Below, piece after piece: positions 21,736 through 31,628 of a DNA stretch of 64,000 nt. The number at the start of each line of letters is the position of its first letter. The stretch's first letter is position 1. Under the pieces are notes generated by a model. That model saw nothing but the letters and a program-made list of their open reading frames with translations. It did not search any database and had not been told where the DNA came from. The position numbers were made by a program, and so were the translations under genes. Location: NCBI GenBank assembly GCA_031761405.1, contig JASEVX010000001.1, positions 43,613,587-43,677,586 of the forward strand. Direction: 5' to 3'. This DNA comes from Serripes groenlandicus. Lineage: Eukaryota; Mollusca; Bivalvia; Cardiida; Cardiidae.

Positions 21736-22371
21736 AGATGTTTGTCATTGAGTTTATTTACCTTTGCCATATGTACAATTAACTTTTTGGCAAGCAATTT
21801 CAAGAGATGACAAATGAAACCCTATATTATAAGGATCCTTTTTGTTATGACGACGCCTCCTCAGTTCAGGTGAAATTGTCACCTGCCCATTGATAGACCA
21901 ATAGTTCTCCCATACCAGCCTGATAATGGCCAATTGGTGACAATTGTTACCATGCTGTTAAAATAACACTCCAACGAAATGGTGGCACTTCTTTAATCTT
22001 AACCCTTAGTGGGACAATTTCCCAAGCCATAGGCAATCATACATTATAATTGTGACGGTGAAAAGACATTTATTAATCAATCAGCTAAGAAGCCTTTGCA
22101 TAAAGTAAAGAACAAAATACACATTTTGAGGTGGGGAGCAATCACTTATTCCTTAAACAACAACTCCTCCTTTTTTCACAGTGTTTTATAAGCAACCAAC
22201 ACCAAAAAGGAAAAGTGATGCAAAGTTCTCTTCAATCTCCAAGTACTCCAGTATTGGTCATTTCAAATGCCCACAAGATAACTTCTGTCTCTGTTGAACC
22301 CTTCAGTTTCCCAGATGAGGACACCTTTGAGGTTTCTACAGCAGACAACTTTATAATGTAATAATGTGTCT
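21736..22371. other. Intronic stretch with a short inverted repeat
   Basis: Mostly unique. Around 21870-21955, AATTGTCACC and GGTGACAATT face each other with CCAAT and ATTGAT motifs nearby, which looks like a possible conserved regulatory block. No coding frame is supported. Confidence 0.35.
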
Positions 22372-22535
22372 TTAACCTTTTCACTCATACGACAATTCTG
22401 CAGCAGACGACTTTGAACGTATTTTGTCAAAACATAGAAAATCTGCATAATTGAATGGATAACCTATGACAAAAATTGGAAAACATTGTGGCAAAAGGAG
22501 ATATCTCAAAATGTGCATACATGCTGAAAGGGTTC
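22372..22535 (-). repeat. TTAA-1 MITE, right end deleted
   Basis: TTAACCTTTTCACTCATACGAC, CTGCAGCAGACGACTTTGAA, GGATAACCTATGAC, GTGGCAAAAGGAGA, then ATGCTGAAAGGGTTCAA. Confidence 0.85.
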
Positions 22536-22591
22536 AACCAATTCAGCCCTTAGTTACCCTGAAATTTCTTGGACAAGAATTACAACCATAT

Positions 22592-22818
22592 GAACCCTTT
22601 CCCACATAAAAAAAGTTTTGAAGCAGGATGACTTTAAAAACATCTAGTCAAAAATATAAAAACATCTCTAAATGAAAGTATGACTATTTATTAGGAGTGA
22701 ATAAATTGTCTCAATTGGAGAACTTAATCTTCATGTGCAATTTCTCCTTTTGCCATAATGTTTTAAAAAGTCACCTGCTGCAGAGGCGTCGGAAAGCATC
22801 TGTTTGTGAAAGGGTTGA
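22592..22818 (-). repeat. TTAA-1 MITE, full length, old
   Basis: TGAACCCTTTCCCACATAAA, TGCAATTTCTCCTTTTGCC, CACCTGCTGCAGAGGCGTCGG, TGTGAAAGGGTTGAA. Both TTAA sites are mutated. Confidence 0.8.
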
Positions 22819-23025
22819 AGGTTTGTTCTCTTCATGATATGTTGACTGCTATAAATTATAGTAACCTAGTTATTTTACTAATTTGACTTCACAGTAAAAC
22901 AAGGTTACCAGATCAGTTGACTCATGTCATTTGATCGGTTACCCTTTCCTAGATATGAACTTTTGACATACGTCTCCTCTGAAAACATCTCTGGAATATA
23001 TTGAAATGTATTTAAAAAAGAAATG

Positions 23026-23230
23026 TTAACCCTTTCCCTCCTACAACAAATCTGCAGCAGACAACTTTGAAGACATTAATTAAAAAATATGAATAATCTC
23101 TATAAATGAATGGATAACCTATGACTAAAAGAGGAAAACAATGTGGCAATTTCTTCTTTTGTCACTATGTTTTCAAAAAGCTGTCTGCTGCAGAGGTGTC
23201 AGGAAGCGTCTATATGAGGGAAAGGGTTAA
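23026..23230 (-). repeat. TTAA-1 MITE with hairpin half deleted
   Basis: TTAACCCTTTCCCTCCTACAAC to GCGTCTATATGAGGGAAAGGGTTAA. The left arm of the central hairpin (GGAGAAATTGC) is missing. Confidence 0.9.
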
Positions 23231-23513
23231 CAGCGCTCTTCCTAACAGTTATTGTTTTACACATCTGCAGCTGACAGTGGGAAAGGAGATCGAGAAACAG
23301 TTTTTTAAACTATTTTGTACCAAAAATTCATACTTAGAAATTAGCATGATTAAAAGGTAATTTTTGGTAAAAAAATTTTCTGGGAAGCAAAGATACATGT
23401 ATCTTGATCAAAATAAGTTGTTCGGCCTTTTCTAAGACTTATGATAAAGATGCATCTAAAGGCAATTTGTACATGGGATAAAAACAATTTAATATTTCTT
23501 TCTATACAACCTA
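23231..23513. other. Intronic stretch, nothing recognised
   Basis: Short unique stretch with no recognised feature. Confidence 0.35.
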
Positions 23514-23743
23514 TTAACCCTTTCCCTCATATAGACGCTTTCGGACGCCTCTGCAGCAGAAGGCTTTATGAAAACATAGTGACAAAAGAAGAAATTGCAC
23601 AAAACATGCAATTTCTCCTTTTGCCACAATGTTTTCCACTTTCTGTCACAGGTTATCCATTCAATTATAGAGATTTTCTATTTTTTGACAAAATACGTTC
23701 AAAGTCGTCTGCTGCAGAATTGTCGTATGAGGGAAAGGGTTAA
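23514..23743 (+). repeat. TTAA-1 MITE, reference-quality 230-bp copy
   Basis: TTAA + CCCTTTCCCTCATATAGACG at the left and TATGAGGGAAAGGG + TTAA at the right. The second inverted pair is CTGCAGCAGAAGGC / GTCGTCTGCTGCAG, and the central hairpin is GAAATTGCACAAAACATGCA. There is no frame for a transposase, so it is a passenger of an autonomous element elsewhere. Confidence 0.97.
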
Positions 23744-23754
23744 TCAATTTATTC

Positions 23755-23950
23755 CTTATAGCAGCAGACAGGTTTTGAAAACATTGTGGCCAAAGGTGAA
23801 ATTGCTCATAATGAGAAATTTATCCTTTGGACACAATGTTTTCAACTTTATTCAACAATCAAGCCATCTTTTATGGAGATTTTTCAGGTTTTTGTCACTA
23901 TGTTTACAAAGTCTTCTGCTGCAGATTTGCTGTATGTTGGAAAGGGTTAA
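23755..23950 (+). repeat. TTAA-1 MITE, left end lost
   Basis: AGCAGCAGACAGGTTTTGAA, GTGGCCAAAGGTGAAATTGC, TCTTCTGCTGCAGATTTGC, GTATGTTGGAAAGGGTTAA. Confidence 0.85.
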
Positions 23951-24191
23951 TCAACTAACTCTTTGTAAGAAAATGCTTTCAGTTCTATGGTTTCAAAGCA
24001 GAACGACTCACATGAGGTAAATAACCAATCTTCGGGGGGGGGAACATGATAAAACACCATTTGTCACATGAACCAAACTATTTCCTGGTCACTAATCAAA
24101 CTAATGTAACTGGCCTGATACCATTCACAGGATCTGCAATACCTATCAAAAATGTGTGACTCTTTCCCGTATATATATCCCTTTCCCACCA

Positions 24192-24448
24192 GCATATCGA
24201 GGGCTTGGCGTGAAACGGTTGTAACTAAAAACCTATTTTGAAAACCCTGGTTTAGGGGCAATTTTGACCCCTTTGTAAACAATGCAAATTTAGGTGCCAT
24301 TGCTCAGAACGAGCAATGGCACCAAAATTTACATTGTTTACCAAGAAAAATTATTAACGCTTATAAAGACTTTATGGCAATGTGATTAACCTTGGTAAAA
24401 AAATGTCAATTCTAGTTACAACCGTTTCACGCCAAGCCCTCGATATGC
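24192..24448. repeat. Foldback element with perfect 36-bp arms
   Basis: The first and last 36 bases are perfect inverted repeats (starting GCATATCGAGGGCTTGGCG). A second perfect inverted pair GGTGCCATTGCTC / GAGCAATGGCACC forms a hairpin in the middle, flanked by further partly complementary arms (ACAATGCAAATTTAGG / AAATTTACATTGT). No clear target duplication. It is a palindromic MITE or a possible stem-loop RNA source. Confidence 0.85.
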
Positions 24449-24503
24449 ATTCCGACGTATATGCAGTATAGACAAGTTTTGTCACACTTCATCCAACTGT
24501 TAC

Positions 24504-24717
24504 TTAACCCTTTCCCTCATACGACAATTCTGCAGCAGACGACTTTGAACATATTTTGTCAAAACATAGAAAATCTCTATTTATAATTGAATGGATAACC
24601 TATGACTAAAAGTGGAAAACAGGTTGGCAAAAGGAGAAATTGCTCGTTCTGAGCAATTTCTTCTTTTGTCACTATGTTTTCAAAAAGCCGTCTGCTGCAG
24701 AGGCGTCAGAAAGCGTG
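24504..24717 (-). repeat. TTAA-1 MITE, right terminus cut
   Basis: TTAACCCTTTCCCTCATACGAC, perfect hairpin GAAATTGCTCGTTCTGAGCA, then GGCGTCAGAAAGCGT where it stops. A degenerate second copy (CTGCAGCCCGCGACTTCG) runs on to about 24860. Confidence 0.9.
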
Positions 24718-24860
24718 AATGTAATATGACAAAGCTGCAGCCCGCGACTTCGAAAACATTGAGCCAAAAATAGGTATAATCTGTTGCAATGAAAGAATAA
24801 TCATTGAATAGAAGTAAAGATTGTGGCGAAAGTCATCATCTGCAAATGAATGTTCTAACA

Positions 24861-25211
24861 TCTTTATTAAACGCTCAATCTCAATGTTGTGGGTACTCAA
24901 AAGAATATAGTCTCATTAAGGCAAAATATGTTTAGGACCTTAAGATTGAGACGGTTTCCTAATTAAGAAATATTCGGGGGGTGGGGGAAACTGGCAAAAA
25001 AAGTCAAGCTAGACATTTAAAGTATCTTATAAAGTTATACAGGAGGTTAATAAAACTAATTTGAATTAGATTCTTGCACAATATAAAAGGTGATAAAACA
25101 TTTTATGACCATTTACATTATAATGTGCCACTGAACATAATGAGAGTTCAGTTATAATTTGCTGCAAGGCAAGGGCATTTATTAGTCCAGGAATACTAAT
25201 TTACTACATAC
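24861..25211. other. Intronic stretch, nothing recognised
   Basis: AT-rich with a short G-run near 24965. No gene seen. Confidence 0.35.
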
Positions 25212-25430
25212 ATAACCCTTTCCCTCATATAAACGCTTTCTGACGCCTCTGCAGCAGACGGCTTTTTGAAAACATAGTGACGAAAGAAGAAATTGTTCAA
25301 AACGAGCAATATCTCCTTTTGCCACAATATAGTCATAGGTTATCCATTCAATTATAGAGATTTTCTATTTTTGTACAAAATATGTTCAAAGTCGTCTGCT
25401 GCAGAATTGTCGTATGAGGGAAAGGGATAA
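25212..25430 (+). repeat. TTAA-1 MITE flanked by ATAA on both sides
   Basis: Complete CCCTTTCCCTCATATAAACG and TATGAGGGAAAGGG ends. The four-base flank is ATAA at both ends rather than TTAA. There is a small deletion in the right arm after CCACAAT. Confidence 0.93.
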
Positions 25431-25435
25431 CCCTC

Positions 25436-25835
25436 AACCCTTTCCCACATACAACACAAAACTGCTTCAGAAGACTTGAACAAAAACATCCGTTCAATAA
25501 TATGTAACATTTCCTTAACCCTTTCGGCGCCAAATAAATAGCAGAAAGTTGTTCTCAGCGCCAAATAAAATCAGGTGTTTCTTAGAAATAATAAGTAACT
25601 GATCTCAATTTATTTTTTGAAATAAGTTTTATTAACAGTCTATGAACATTTTATTTTTATTATACCTTTTTCTTTTATTTTTTTTAACCCTTTCGGCGAC
25701 AGCTTGGCTCAGCAGTAACTATACGAGGGGCGTTACAAGTCGCATAAATGCGACTTCAGCGCTGAGCCAAGCTGTCGCATATATGCGCATTTGGCGCCGA
25801 AAGGGCTAAATGAAAGTGTTAACTATTGAGCTCCG
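25436..25835 (-). repeat. TTAA-1 MITE fragment hosting a TTAA-2 element
   Basis: Left part TCAACCCTTTCCCACATACAAC to AACATTTCC. After the inserted element the host resumes as AAATGAAAGTGTTAACTATTGAG, which matches the order seen in other copies. Confidence 0.65.
25515..25809. repeat. TTAA-2 MITE family (CCCTTTCGGCGCC ends)
   Basis: The perfect 17-bp ends CCCTTTCGGCGCCAAAT / ATTTGGCGCCGAAAGGG are flanked by TTAA on the left and CTAA on the right. A second TTAACCCTTTCGGCG starts at 25684, so this is a composite of a left fragment and a complete 126-bp palindrome. The palindrome carries a perfect 18-bp hairpin: GCGACAGCTTGGCTCAGC at 25696-25713 and its inverse at 25761-25778. It is GC-richer than its surroundings. 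Confidence 0.88.
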
Positions 25836-25988
25836 AATAATGGGATGTAATCCACTTTATGTAGTCTGTAATAAATCAAAACACTATGTTTTGGGTTTTT
25901 TTTTTTTTTTTTATTAAATGTGTTTTACACCATTTAAACAATTTAGCCACAACCCTAAGCGTCATGAAGGAAAGCCATTACTACCATT
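25836..25988 (-). repeat. Poly-T run and SINE relic
   Basis: A run of about 17 T ends near 25912. It is followed by TGTTTTACACCATTTAAAC and AGCCACAACCCTAAGCG with GAAGGAAAGCCATTACTACC, resembling the reverse of a divergent SINE (compare 55660-55838). Confidence 0.45.
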
Positions 25989-26154
25989 TTAACCCTTTCC
26001 CTCATACGGCAATTCTGCAGCAGACGACTTTGAACGTATTTTGTCAGATGGATAACCTATGACTAAAAGTGGAAAACATTGTGACAAAAAGGAGAAATTG
26101 CACGTTCTGGGCAATTTCTTCTTTTGTCACTATGTTTTCAAAACGCCGTCTGCT
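25989..26154 (-). repeat. TTAA-1 MITE, truncated at its right by another copy
   Basis: TTAACCCTTTCCCTCATACGGC, GGATAACCTATGAC, hairpin AAATTGCACGTTCTGGGCAATTT, then GCCGTCTGCT directly followed by the TTAA of the next copy. Confidence 0.9.
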
Positions 26155-26381
26155 TTAACCCTTTCCCTCATACGGCAATTCTGCAGACGTCTTTGAACGT
26201 ATTTTGTCAAAAAATAGAAAATCTCCATAATTGAATGGATAACCTATGACAAAAAGTGGAAAACGTTGTGGCAAAAGGAGAAATTGCACGTTTTGTGCAA
26301 TTTCTTCTTTTGTCACTATGTTTTCAAAAAGCCGTCTGCTGCAGAGGCATCAGAAAGCGTCTATATGAGGGAAAGTGTTAA
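26155..26381 (-). repeat. TTAA-1 MITE, full length
   Basis: 227 bp, TTAA both ends, CCCTTTCCCTCATACGGCAA / TATGAGGGAAAGTG, perfect hairpin GAAATTGCACGTTTTGTGCA. Confidence 0.95.
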
Positions 26382-26389
26382 AGTATTTG

Positions 26390-26475
26390 GTATGACCAAG
26401 ACGGACCAGGGATTAAACCCACTACCACTTGCATCCGAGGAGGACACTTACTTAGTAACCACAACATGTTTATGG
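26390..26475 (-). repeat. tRNA-like SINE head relic
   Basis: On the minus strand GGATGCAAGTGGTAGTGGG then GGTTTAATCCCTGGTCC resembles A and B boxes of a tRNA-headed SINE. No body or tail follows. Confidence 0.4.
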
Positions 26476-26882
26476 TACTCTAAAGAATCAAGATATATTG
26501 CCTGGAGAAGAACAGATAAATCCTACTGCTCAAGGCCTATTCAATGCGAAGATACACAAACAAACCCCATTTTGCCTGAGTAGGCAAAAAGAAATTAAAT
26601 AGAAACTAACGTTGAAATACCTGAACAACAGGTAATACCTTGACTATGCTAATTTGTCCTACTTAATTATGATGTGACATATTATTAAACTTTCCTTCAT
26701 TTACTAGATGAGATTGAGCAAATACGTGTTTGTCCCACGAAATCTCTCACACTCCACAATTCAACCCAATATAATGGTGCTCAAAAGATTTGCCTGAAAT
26801 GTAACTATTATTTTTGTTAGTACCCACAACATAGGGTGTGCGATGATAATAAGGATTGTATATCATTGAGTAATAGAGCCTT
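26476..26882. other. Intronic stretch, nothing recognised
   Basis: No supported gene. The plus-strand frame crossing it starts inside the TTAA-1 copy and the SINE relic and has no family resemblance. Confidence 0.35.
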
Positions 26883-27101
26883 TTAACCCTTTCCCTCATA
26901 CAACAATTCTGCAGCAGACGACTTTTAACATATTTTGTCAAAAAATAGAAAATCTCTTTAATTGAATGGATAACCTATGACTGAAAATGGAATACATTGT
27001 GGTAAAAGGAGAAATTGCTCGTTTTGAGCAACTTCTTCTTTTGTCACTATGTTTTCAAAAAGCGTCTGCTTCAGAGGCGTCTATATGAGGGAAAGGGTTA
27101 A
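26883..27101 (-). repeat. TTAA-1 MITE, full length
   Basis: TTAACCCTTTCCCTCATACAAC to GCGTCTATATGAGGGAAAGGGTTAA, hairpin GAAATTGCTCGTTTTGAGCA. A short deletion in GGCGTCAGAAAGCGTC. Confidence 0.95.
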
Positions 27102-27266
27102 ACATCTAGAGCTCCCTTTATAAGTTATGAGAACAATATTCCAAATAATATTGCTGATTAATTGATGTGATAGGTGTTTATTACCAATTGGTATTTTCAC
27201 ATTAATTCAACGCTTTCCCACTTATGAACCAGTTTGGCCACATTAGAAGCAGACTTCAGACCACCT

Positions 27267-27481
27267 TTAACCCTTTCCCTCAGCAGACGACTTTGAACAT
27301 ATCTTGTCAAAAAATAGAAAATCTCTATAACTGAATGGATAACCTATGAGTAAAAGTGGAAAACATTGTGGCAAAAGGAGAAATTGCTCGTTTTGAGCAA
27401 TTTCTTCTTTTGTCACCATGTTTTCAAAAAGCTGTCTGCTGCAGAGGCGTCAGATCGCGTCTATATGAGGGAAAAGGTTAA
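27267..27481 (-). repeat. TTAA-1 MITE, nearly full length
   Basis: TTAACCCTTTCCCTCAGCAGACG (a deletion joins the terminus directly to the second inverted repeat) to TATGAGGGAAAAGGTTAA. The central hairpin is perfect. Confidence 0.93.
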
Positions 27482-27484
27482 AAG

Positions 27485-27780
27485 CACCAACGCAAAAGGA
27501 GAAATTGCCTAAATGTTTTAAATTGAAGTCATATATTGCAGATTTGTTGTATGAGGGAAATGTATAAACAAATTTTGATTCTTCAATGGAAAATATTGAG
27601 GGAAAATACCCACATCAGCAGTTTTTCCCGACTTGTTGGTATTAAATTATTATTGCTCTTTTCTTTTTTATGTAAATAACCCTTTCTCACATACAACATA
27701 TGTGACAACTTGAATAACATCCAGGCAAAACTACTGAAATCTCTATAAATGTAGACATGATTGTTAATTCCTTTTAAATG
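27485..27780. repeat. TTAA-1 relics
   Basis: A right-end fragment GATTTGTTGTATGAGGGAAATG at about 27540-27566, then a left-end fragment TAACCCTTTCTCACATACAAC from 27676. Confidence 0.55.
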
Positions 27781-28029
27781 ACCAGATGAGATTATGCAAC
27801 ATTCAAACCATGCTGTAACTGAAATATACCTGTTTAAAAAAAAGTCAAACTCCTATGGAACAAACTTGTGAGAAAATATTCCTTAGGGATCTCCTTTTCA
27901 ACATCAAGGGTTAAATACACTAGCATTGCCATGGTAATCAACCCAAAACCATGTTTTAGGGAAGTTACATGTTGTAATTTAATACAGATGTTTTCTGAAT
28001 CACATAATGACAAAACTGTATCTGACATT

Positions 28030-28235
28030 TTAAACTTTCTTCCCTCATATGATAATTCTGCAGCAGACGACTGAACATACTTTGTCAAAAAATAGAAAAT
28101 CTTTATAAATAAATAAATAACCTATGACTTAAAGTGGTAAACATTGTGGCAAAAGGAGAAATTGCTTGTTTTGACTATGTTTTCAAAAAGCTGTCTGCTG
28201 CAGGTGTCAGAAAGCATCTATATGTATGTGAAAAT
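28030..28235 (-). repeat. TTAA-1 MITE, right end lost
   Basis: TTTAAACTTTCTTCCCTCATATG, CTGCAGCAGACGAC, GTGGCAAAAGGAGAAATTGC, CTGTCTGCTGCAGGTGTCAGA. Confidence 0.8.
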
Positions 28236-28296
28236 AAGCCAGTACGTCCCACACTCTCATACAAGTATGTCTTTGTATGCACATTTAAAAATTACC

Positions 28297-28472
28297 TTAT
28301 CCCTTTCCGACATACGACAAATCTGCAGTGACTTTCAATACTTTTCCTAAATATGAAAAATGTCTAAAAATAATATGATAATTGAAAAGATTTGAAGTCA
28401 TTGTGTCAAGGAGAAATCTTTGCAACGTTTTCAAGTCAAGTCAAAAAGTGTCTGCATGTAGGAAAGGGCTAA
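28297..28472 (-). repeat. TTAA-1 MITE, degenerate
   Basis: TTATCCCTTTCCGACATACGAC to GTAGGAAAGGGCTAA, with the right hairpin arm missing. Confidence 0.75.
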
Positions 28473-28516
28473 ACAAAACTAACACAGGTCTCTGCATTAG
28501 AAATATGTCTAGATAG

Positions 28517-28733
28517 TAGATCCACTTTGGCCTAATGGTTAAGGCTGGGGATTTGAAACTGGGCGTCCTAGGTTCGATCCCCAGTTGCAGCTCGACAATG
28601 GTGGAGTGCCCTAGCTTGGGCAAGGTACATTTTCTAGCCTAGTACTGGTTTGTTTACCCAGGGATCATGAATAAGTGAACGGCCGTTGTGATAGAACTGA
28701 AATAATGTTGATAACGGAAATAAAACCCCAATA
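28517..28733 (+). repeat. tRNA-derived SINE, type A tail
   Basis: GATCCACTTTGGCCTAATGG head, B box GGTTCGATCCC, body GGTGGAGTGCCC and TTTACCCAGGGATCATG, tail GTGATAGAACTGAAATAATG. Diverged, and its AATAA end merges into the next TTAA-1 copy. Confidence 0.85.
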
Positions 28734-28949
28734 ACCCTTTCCCTCATATAGACGCTTTCTGACGCCTCTGCAGCAGACGGGTTTTGAAAACATAGTGACA
28801 AAAGAAGAAATTGCACAGAACGTGCAATTTCTCCTTTTGCCACAATGTTTTCCACTTTTTGTCTGACATAGTGAATGGATAACCCATGTTTTGACAAAAT
28901 ACGTTCAAAGTCGTCTGCTGCAGAAGTGTTGTATGAGGAAAAGGGTTAA
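28731..28949 (+). repeat. TTAA-1 MITE inserted at the SINE tail, inverted-core variant
   Basis: Left flank ATAA (from the SINE tail), right flank TTAA. GTGAATGGATAACCCATG replaces the usual core, as in the copies at 13486 and 44542. Confidence 0.9.
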
Positions 28950-29425
28950 AGAAAGAAAAAAGGATGCCTATGATTAAACAGTAGGTCTTCCACCATAAAT
29001 AGGCTTATCTCCCAAATAAGACATTGGAAAAATAGTCATCAAACGATTAAATCAGAAACCAGAACACCACGTAATTAGGATCCAGGAAGATTTAAAAGTC
29101 AGGTGTGTGGCTTTGTTTGGATTACCTCTATTATATAGGTTGACACGACTTTGGATAATACAATAGGGGTTAAAAAGGGACCTTATCTAGTTTAGAATCA
29201 ATATTAGTACCTTTTTTACTCACATGATTCTCAATTATTCAGATTCATTATGCAGGATTAATGTCGGACTACTTTAGAAGATATTGTGGCAATGGAAGAA
29301 ATTACTCATAATGAACAACTTACCTATTGCCACATTTTACCTTCTTTTAGTAGAGATTGCTGCCTGCTTAGGCATTTTAATAAATACAGCTGTGTATGAA
29401 GGACCCAATCACAAGATCAAGCCTC
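28950..29425. other. Intronic stretch, little structure
   Basis: Unique apart from TTAA-1 hairpin-arm traces near 29280-29335 (GTGGCAATGGAAGAAATTAC). Confidence 0.4.
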
Positions 29426-29649
29426 TTGACCCATTTCAACATACAGACACTTTTTGGCGCCTCTGCAGCAGAATACTTATGAAATTATTGTGACAAAAGA
29501 AGAAAGTGCTCATTATTTCTCTCTTTGCCACAATGATTTCAACACTTTTCAAGAAGTAAACTTTCAATTTATAGTGAGTTTCCATATTTCTGTCAATATT
29601 GATTTCAAAGTTGCCTGCTGCAAAATCGTTGTAAGTGGGGAAGGGTTAA
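29426..29649 (+). repeat. TTAA-1 MITE, old
   Basis: TTGACCCATTTCAACATACAG, GCGCCTCTGCAGCAGAATAC, GTTGCCTGCTGCAAAATCG, GTGGGGAAGGGTTAA. Confidence 0.82.
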
Positions 29650-30047
29650 TTAACCACATACAACAAATCTGCACCAGACAGCTAATAACATCTAGACGAA
29701 ACTATGGACAATCTCTATGAATAAAAGGAATCCGTTGTGGTCGAGGTTAGCGTCGGGGATTTCGAAACCGGGTGTCCCGGGTTCGATCCCCAGTCGCGGC
29801 ACTACGGTCATGGTGGAGTGCCCTTGGGCAAGGCACATTTTCTAGCCTAGTACTGGTTTGTTTACCCAGGGATCATGAATAATTAAATTTAATTGCACGC
29901 TAAATGACCTTAGCTGTCGATGTGCCATAAAACAATATATACATTCATTCTATGAATAAAAACTTGCTCATCATTTAGTCACACACGTTTTCAAAAGTTG
30001 TATGCTGTAGATGTGTCAACATGCATCTGCAAGTGGAAAAGGGTTGA
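29650..30047 (-). repeat. TTAA-1 MITE split by a SINE
   Basis: Left part TTAACCACATACAACAAATC to CAATCTCTATGAATAAAA; right part from ACTTGCTCATCATTTAGTC to AGTGGAAAAGGGTTGA. The two halves join correctly if the SINE and one target copy are removed. Confidence 0.8.
29727..29948 (+). repeat. tRNA-derived SINE, type B tail
   Basis: The same head and body as the type A copies, but after CAGGGATCATGAATAA the tail is TTTAATTGCACGCTAAATGA, CCTTAGCTGTCGATG, CATAAAACAATATATACATTC. Flanked by the 13-bp duplication TCTATGAATAAAA (29714-29726 and 29949-29961). Confidence 0.95.
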
Positions 30048-30064
30048 AATTTTAGCAAAATCCT

Positions 30065-30282
30065 TTAACCCTTTCCCTCATATAAACGCTTTCTGACGCC
30101 TCTGCAGCAGATGGCTTTTTGAAAACATAGTGACAAAAGAAGAAATTGCACAAAACGTGCAATTTCTCCTTTTGCCACAATGTTTTCCACTTTTTGTCAT
30201 AGGTTATCCATTCAATTATGGAGATTTTCGAATACGTTCAAAGTCGTCTGCTGCAGAATTGTCGTATGAGGGAAAGGGTTAA
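30065..30282 (+). repeat. TTAA-1 MITE, full length
   Basis: 218 bp with TTAA at both ends and intact three-level inverted repeats. A 12-base deletion before the right arm. Confidence 0.96.
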
Positions 30283-30536
30283 TCCTTCCTCTTTCCCAAA
30301 AGCAAAAGATATTAAAGGAAGTCAATGAAGAAATAGGAGATCATTATCAGACCCTTTTTAGGGATCTTTGAGTAAGGTGTTGTAACCATTGATCCTCTGG
30401 TTTGATACCTTAAACTCCTCTAGCCCCTATCCCAAAATGAACCCTTGTCCCATTAACGCATTCGATGCCTTATTTATAAAATGAATGTGTCCAGCTTTGC
30501 ATTTAGTCCACAGCCATTTATAGGAATATCAAATTA

Positions 30537-30766
30537 TTAACCCTTTCCCTCATGTAGACGCTTTCTGACGCCTCTTCAGCAGACAGCTTTTTGAAAACAT
30601 AGTGACAAAAGAAGAAATTGCACAAAACGTGCAATTTCTCCTTTTGCCACAATGTTTTCCACTTTTTGTCATAGGTTATCCATTCAATTTTGGAGATTTT
30701 CTATTTTTTGACAAAATATGTTCAAAGTCGTCTGCTGCAGAAATGTCGTATGAGGGAAAGGGTTAA
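30537..30766 (+). repeat. TTAA-1 MITE, full length 230 bp
   Basis: TTAA both ends, CCCTTTCCCTCATGTAGACG / TATGAGGGAAAGGG, perfect hairpin. Confidence 0.97.
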
Positions 30767-30821
30767 ATTGAGCAGCCAACAGTATAGAACCTGTTTGTAT
30801 AAATACAGGGAGCACAGACCT

Positions 30822-31316
30822 TACCCGTTCCGTCATACAAAGATTTTTTCCGATGCCTCTGTTGCGGATTACAATTGAAAACATTGTGGCAAACACTTTT
30901 TTGTTTGTTTGGAGTTTAACGCCGCTTTCAACAGCTTTGGTCATATCACGGCGGTCAGTGCACCTACCCATGTTTTCCTGGCTTTCCCACACCAGTACTT
31001 ACACAACATTCTTTCGAAGCCACTGACTACTTTCTCACATAGATCAGAGGTGAGAGGCAATGGAAAACATCGCCCGAAAGAATGTCGCCGCAACCGGGTA
31101 TCGAACCCGTGACCTCCAGATCACGAGTCAGATACGCTACCAATTGAGCTACACGGCCGGGTCGTGGCAAACACTAAAATTGCTCATAATGAGCAGTTTA
31201 TCCTATAGCCACAATGTTTTTCATTTCACTCAATAAGACTTGTTTTCATTTTTAGAGTTTCTATATTTTTGACATAATATCTTCAAAGTCGTCTGCTGCA
31301 TAATTGTAGTATGTAG
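30822..31316 (+). repeat. TTAA-1 MITE split by a SINE
   Basis: TTACCCGTTCCGTCATACAAAG on the left, AATTGCTCATAATGAGCAGTTT and AAGTCGTCTGCTGCATAATTG on the right. The right terminus runs into the next copy. Confidence 0.75.
30898..31163 (-). repeat. tRNA-Thr-like SINE (MetaSINE type) with target duplication
   Basis: On the minus strand, a head GGCCGTGTAGCTCAATTGG ... GGGTTCGATACCC folds like a tRNA with a CGT anticodon, but the anticodon stem has a mismatch. The body and the Meta-like 3' end (TTGAAAGCGGCGTTAAACTCC, CAAACAAACAA) follow. The flanking 12-bp direct repeats GTGGCAAACACT are at 30886-30897 and 31164-31175. It has a different body from the other SINEs here. Confidence 0.9.
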
Positions 31317-31537
31317 GATCCTTTCCCACATACAACAAATATGTTGCAGCCATCAAGATTAAACTGTTGAAAATCTCCTTAATTGAAATCATGGTTATTA
31401 AATTGAGTTGAAAACATTGTGGCAAATGTAGAAATTGCTCATCATGAGCAATTTCTTCTTTTGACACAATGTTTTATGATGCCGTCTGCTGCAGATGCAT
31501 CAAATCGTTTGGTCTGCATTAGTGGAAAAAGGGTAAA
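31317..31537 (-). repeat. TTAA-1 MITE, old
   Basis: CCTTTCCCACATACAACAAA, perfect hairpin GAAATTGCTCATCATGAGCA, GCCGTCTGCTGCAGATGC, AGTGGAAAAAGGGTAA. Confidence 0.82.
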
Positions 31538-31628
31538 GTATCATAATATCATATCCGGTAAACAGTTAATAAACAAGTACAGAAGTCTGTAAAAAATATC
31601 TTACCCTTTAAAATTCAATGAGCAAAAA

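Noticed and set aside
26266..26583. 105-aa frame ending in ...CEDTQTNPILPE
   Set aside because: Its first third is TTAA-1 and its middle overlaps a tRNA-like SINE relic; the rest has no resemblance to a known family.
31078..31163. Possible functional tRNA-Thr gene (CGT anticodon)
   Set aside because: The anticodon stem has a mismatch, and the sequence is followed by a SINE body and tail with a 12-bp target duplication, so it is a SINE head.
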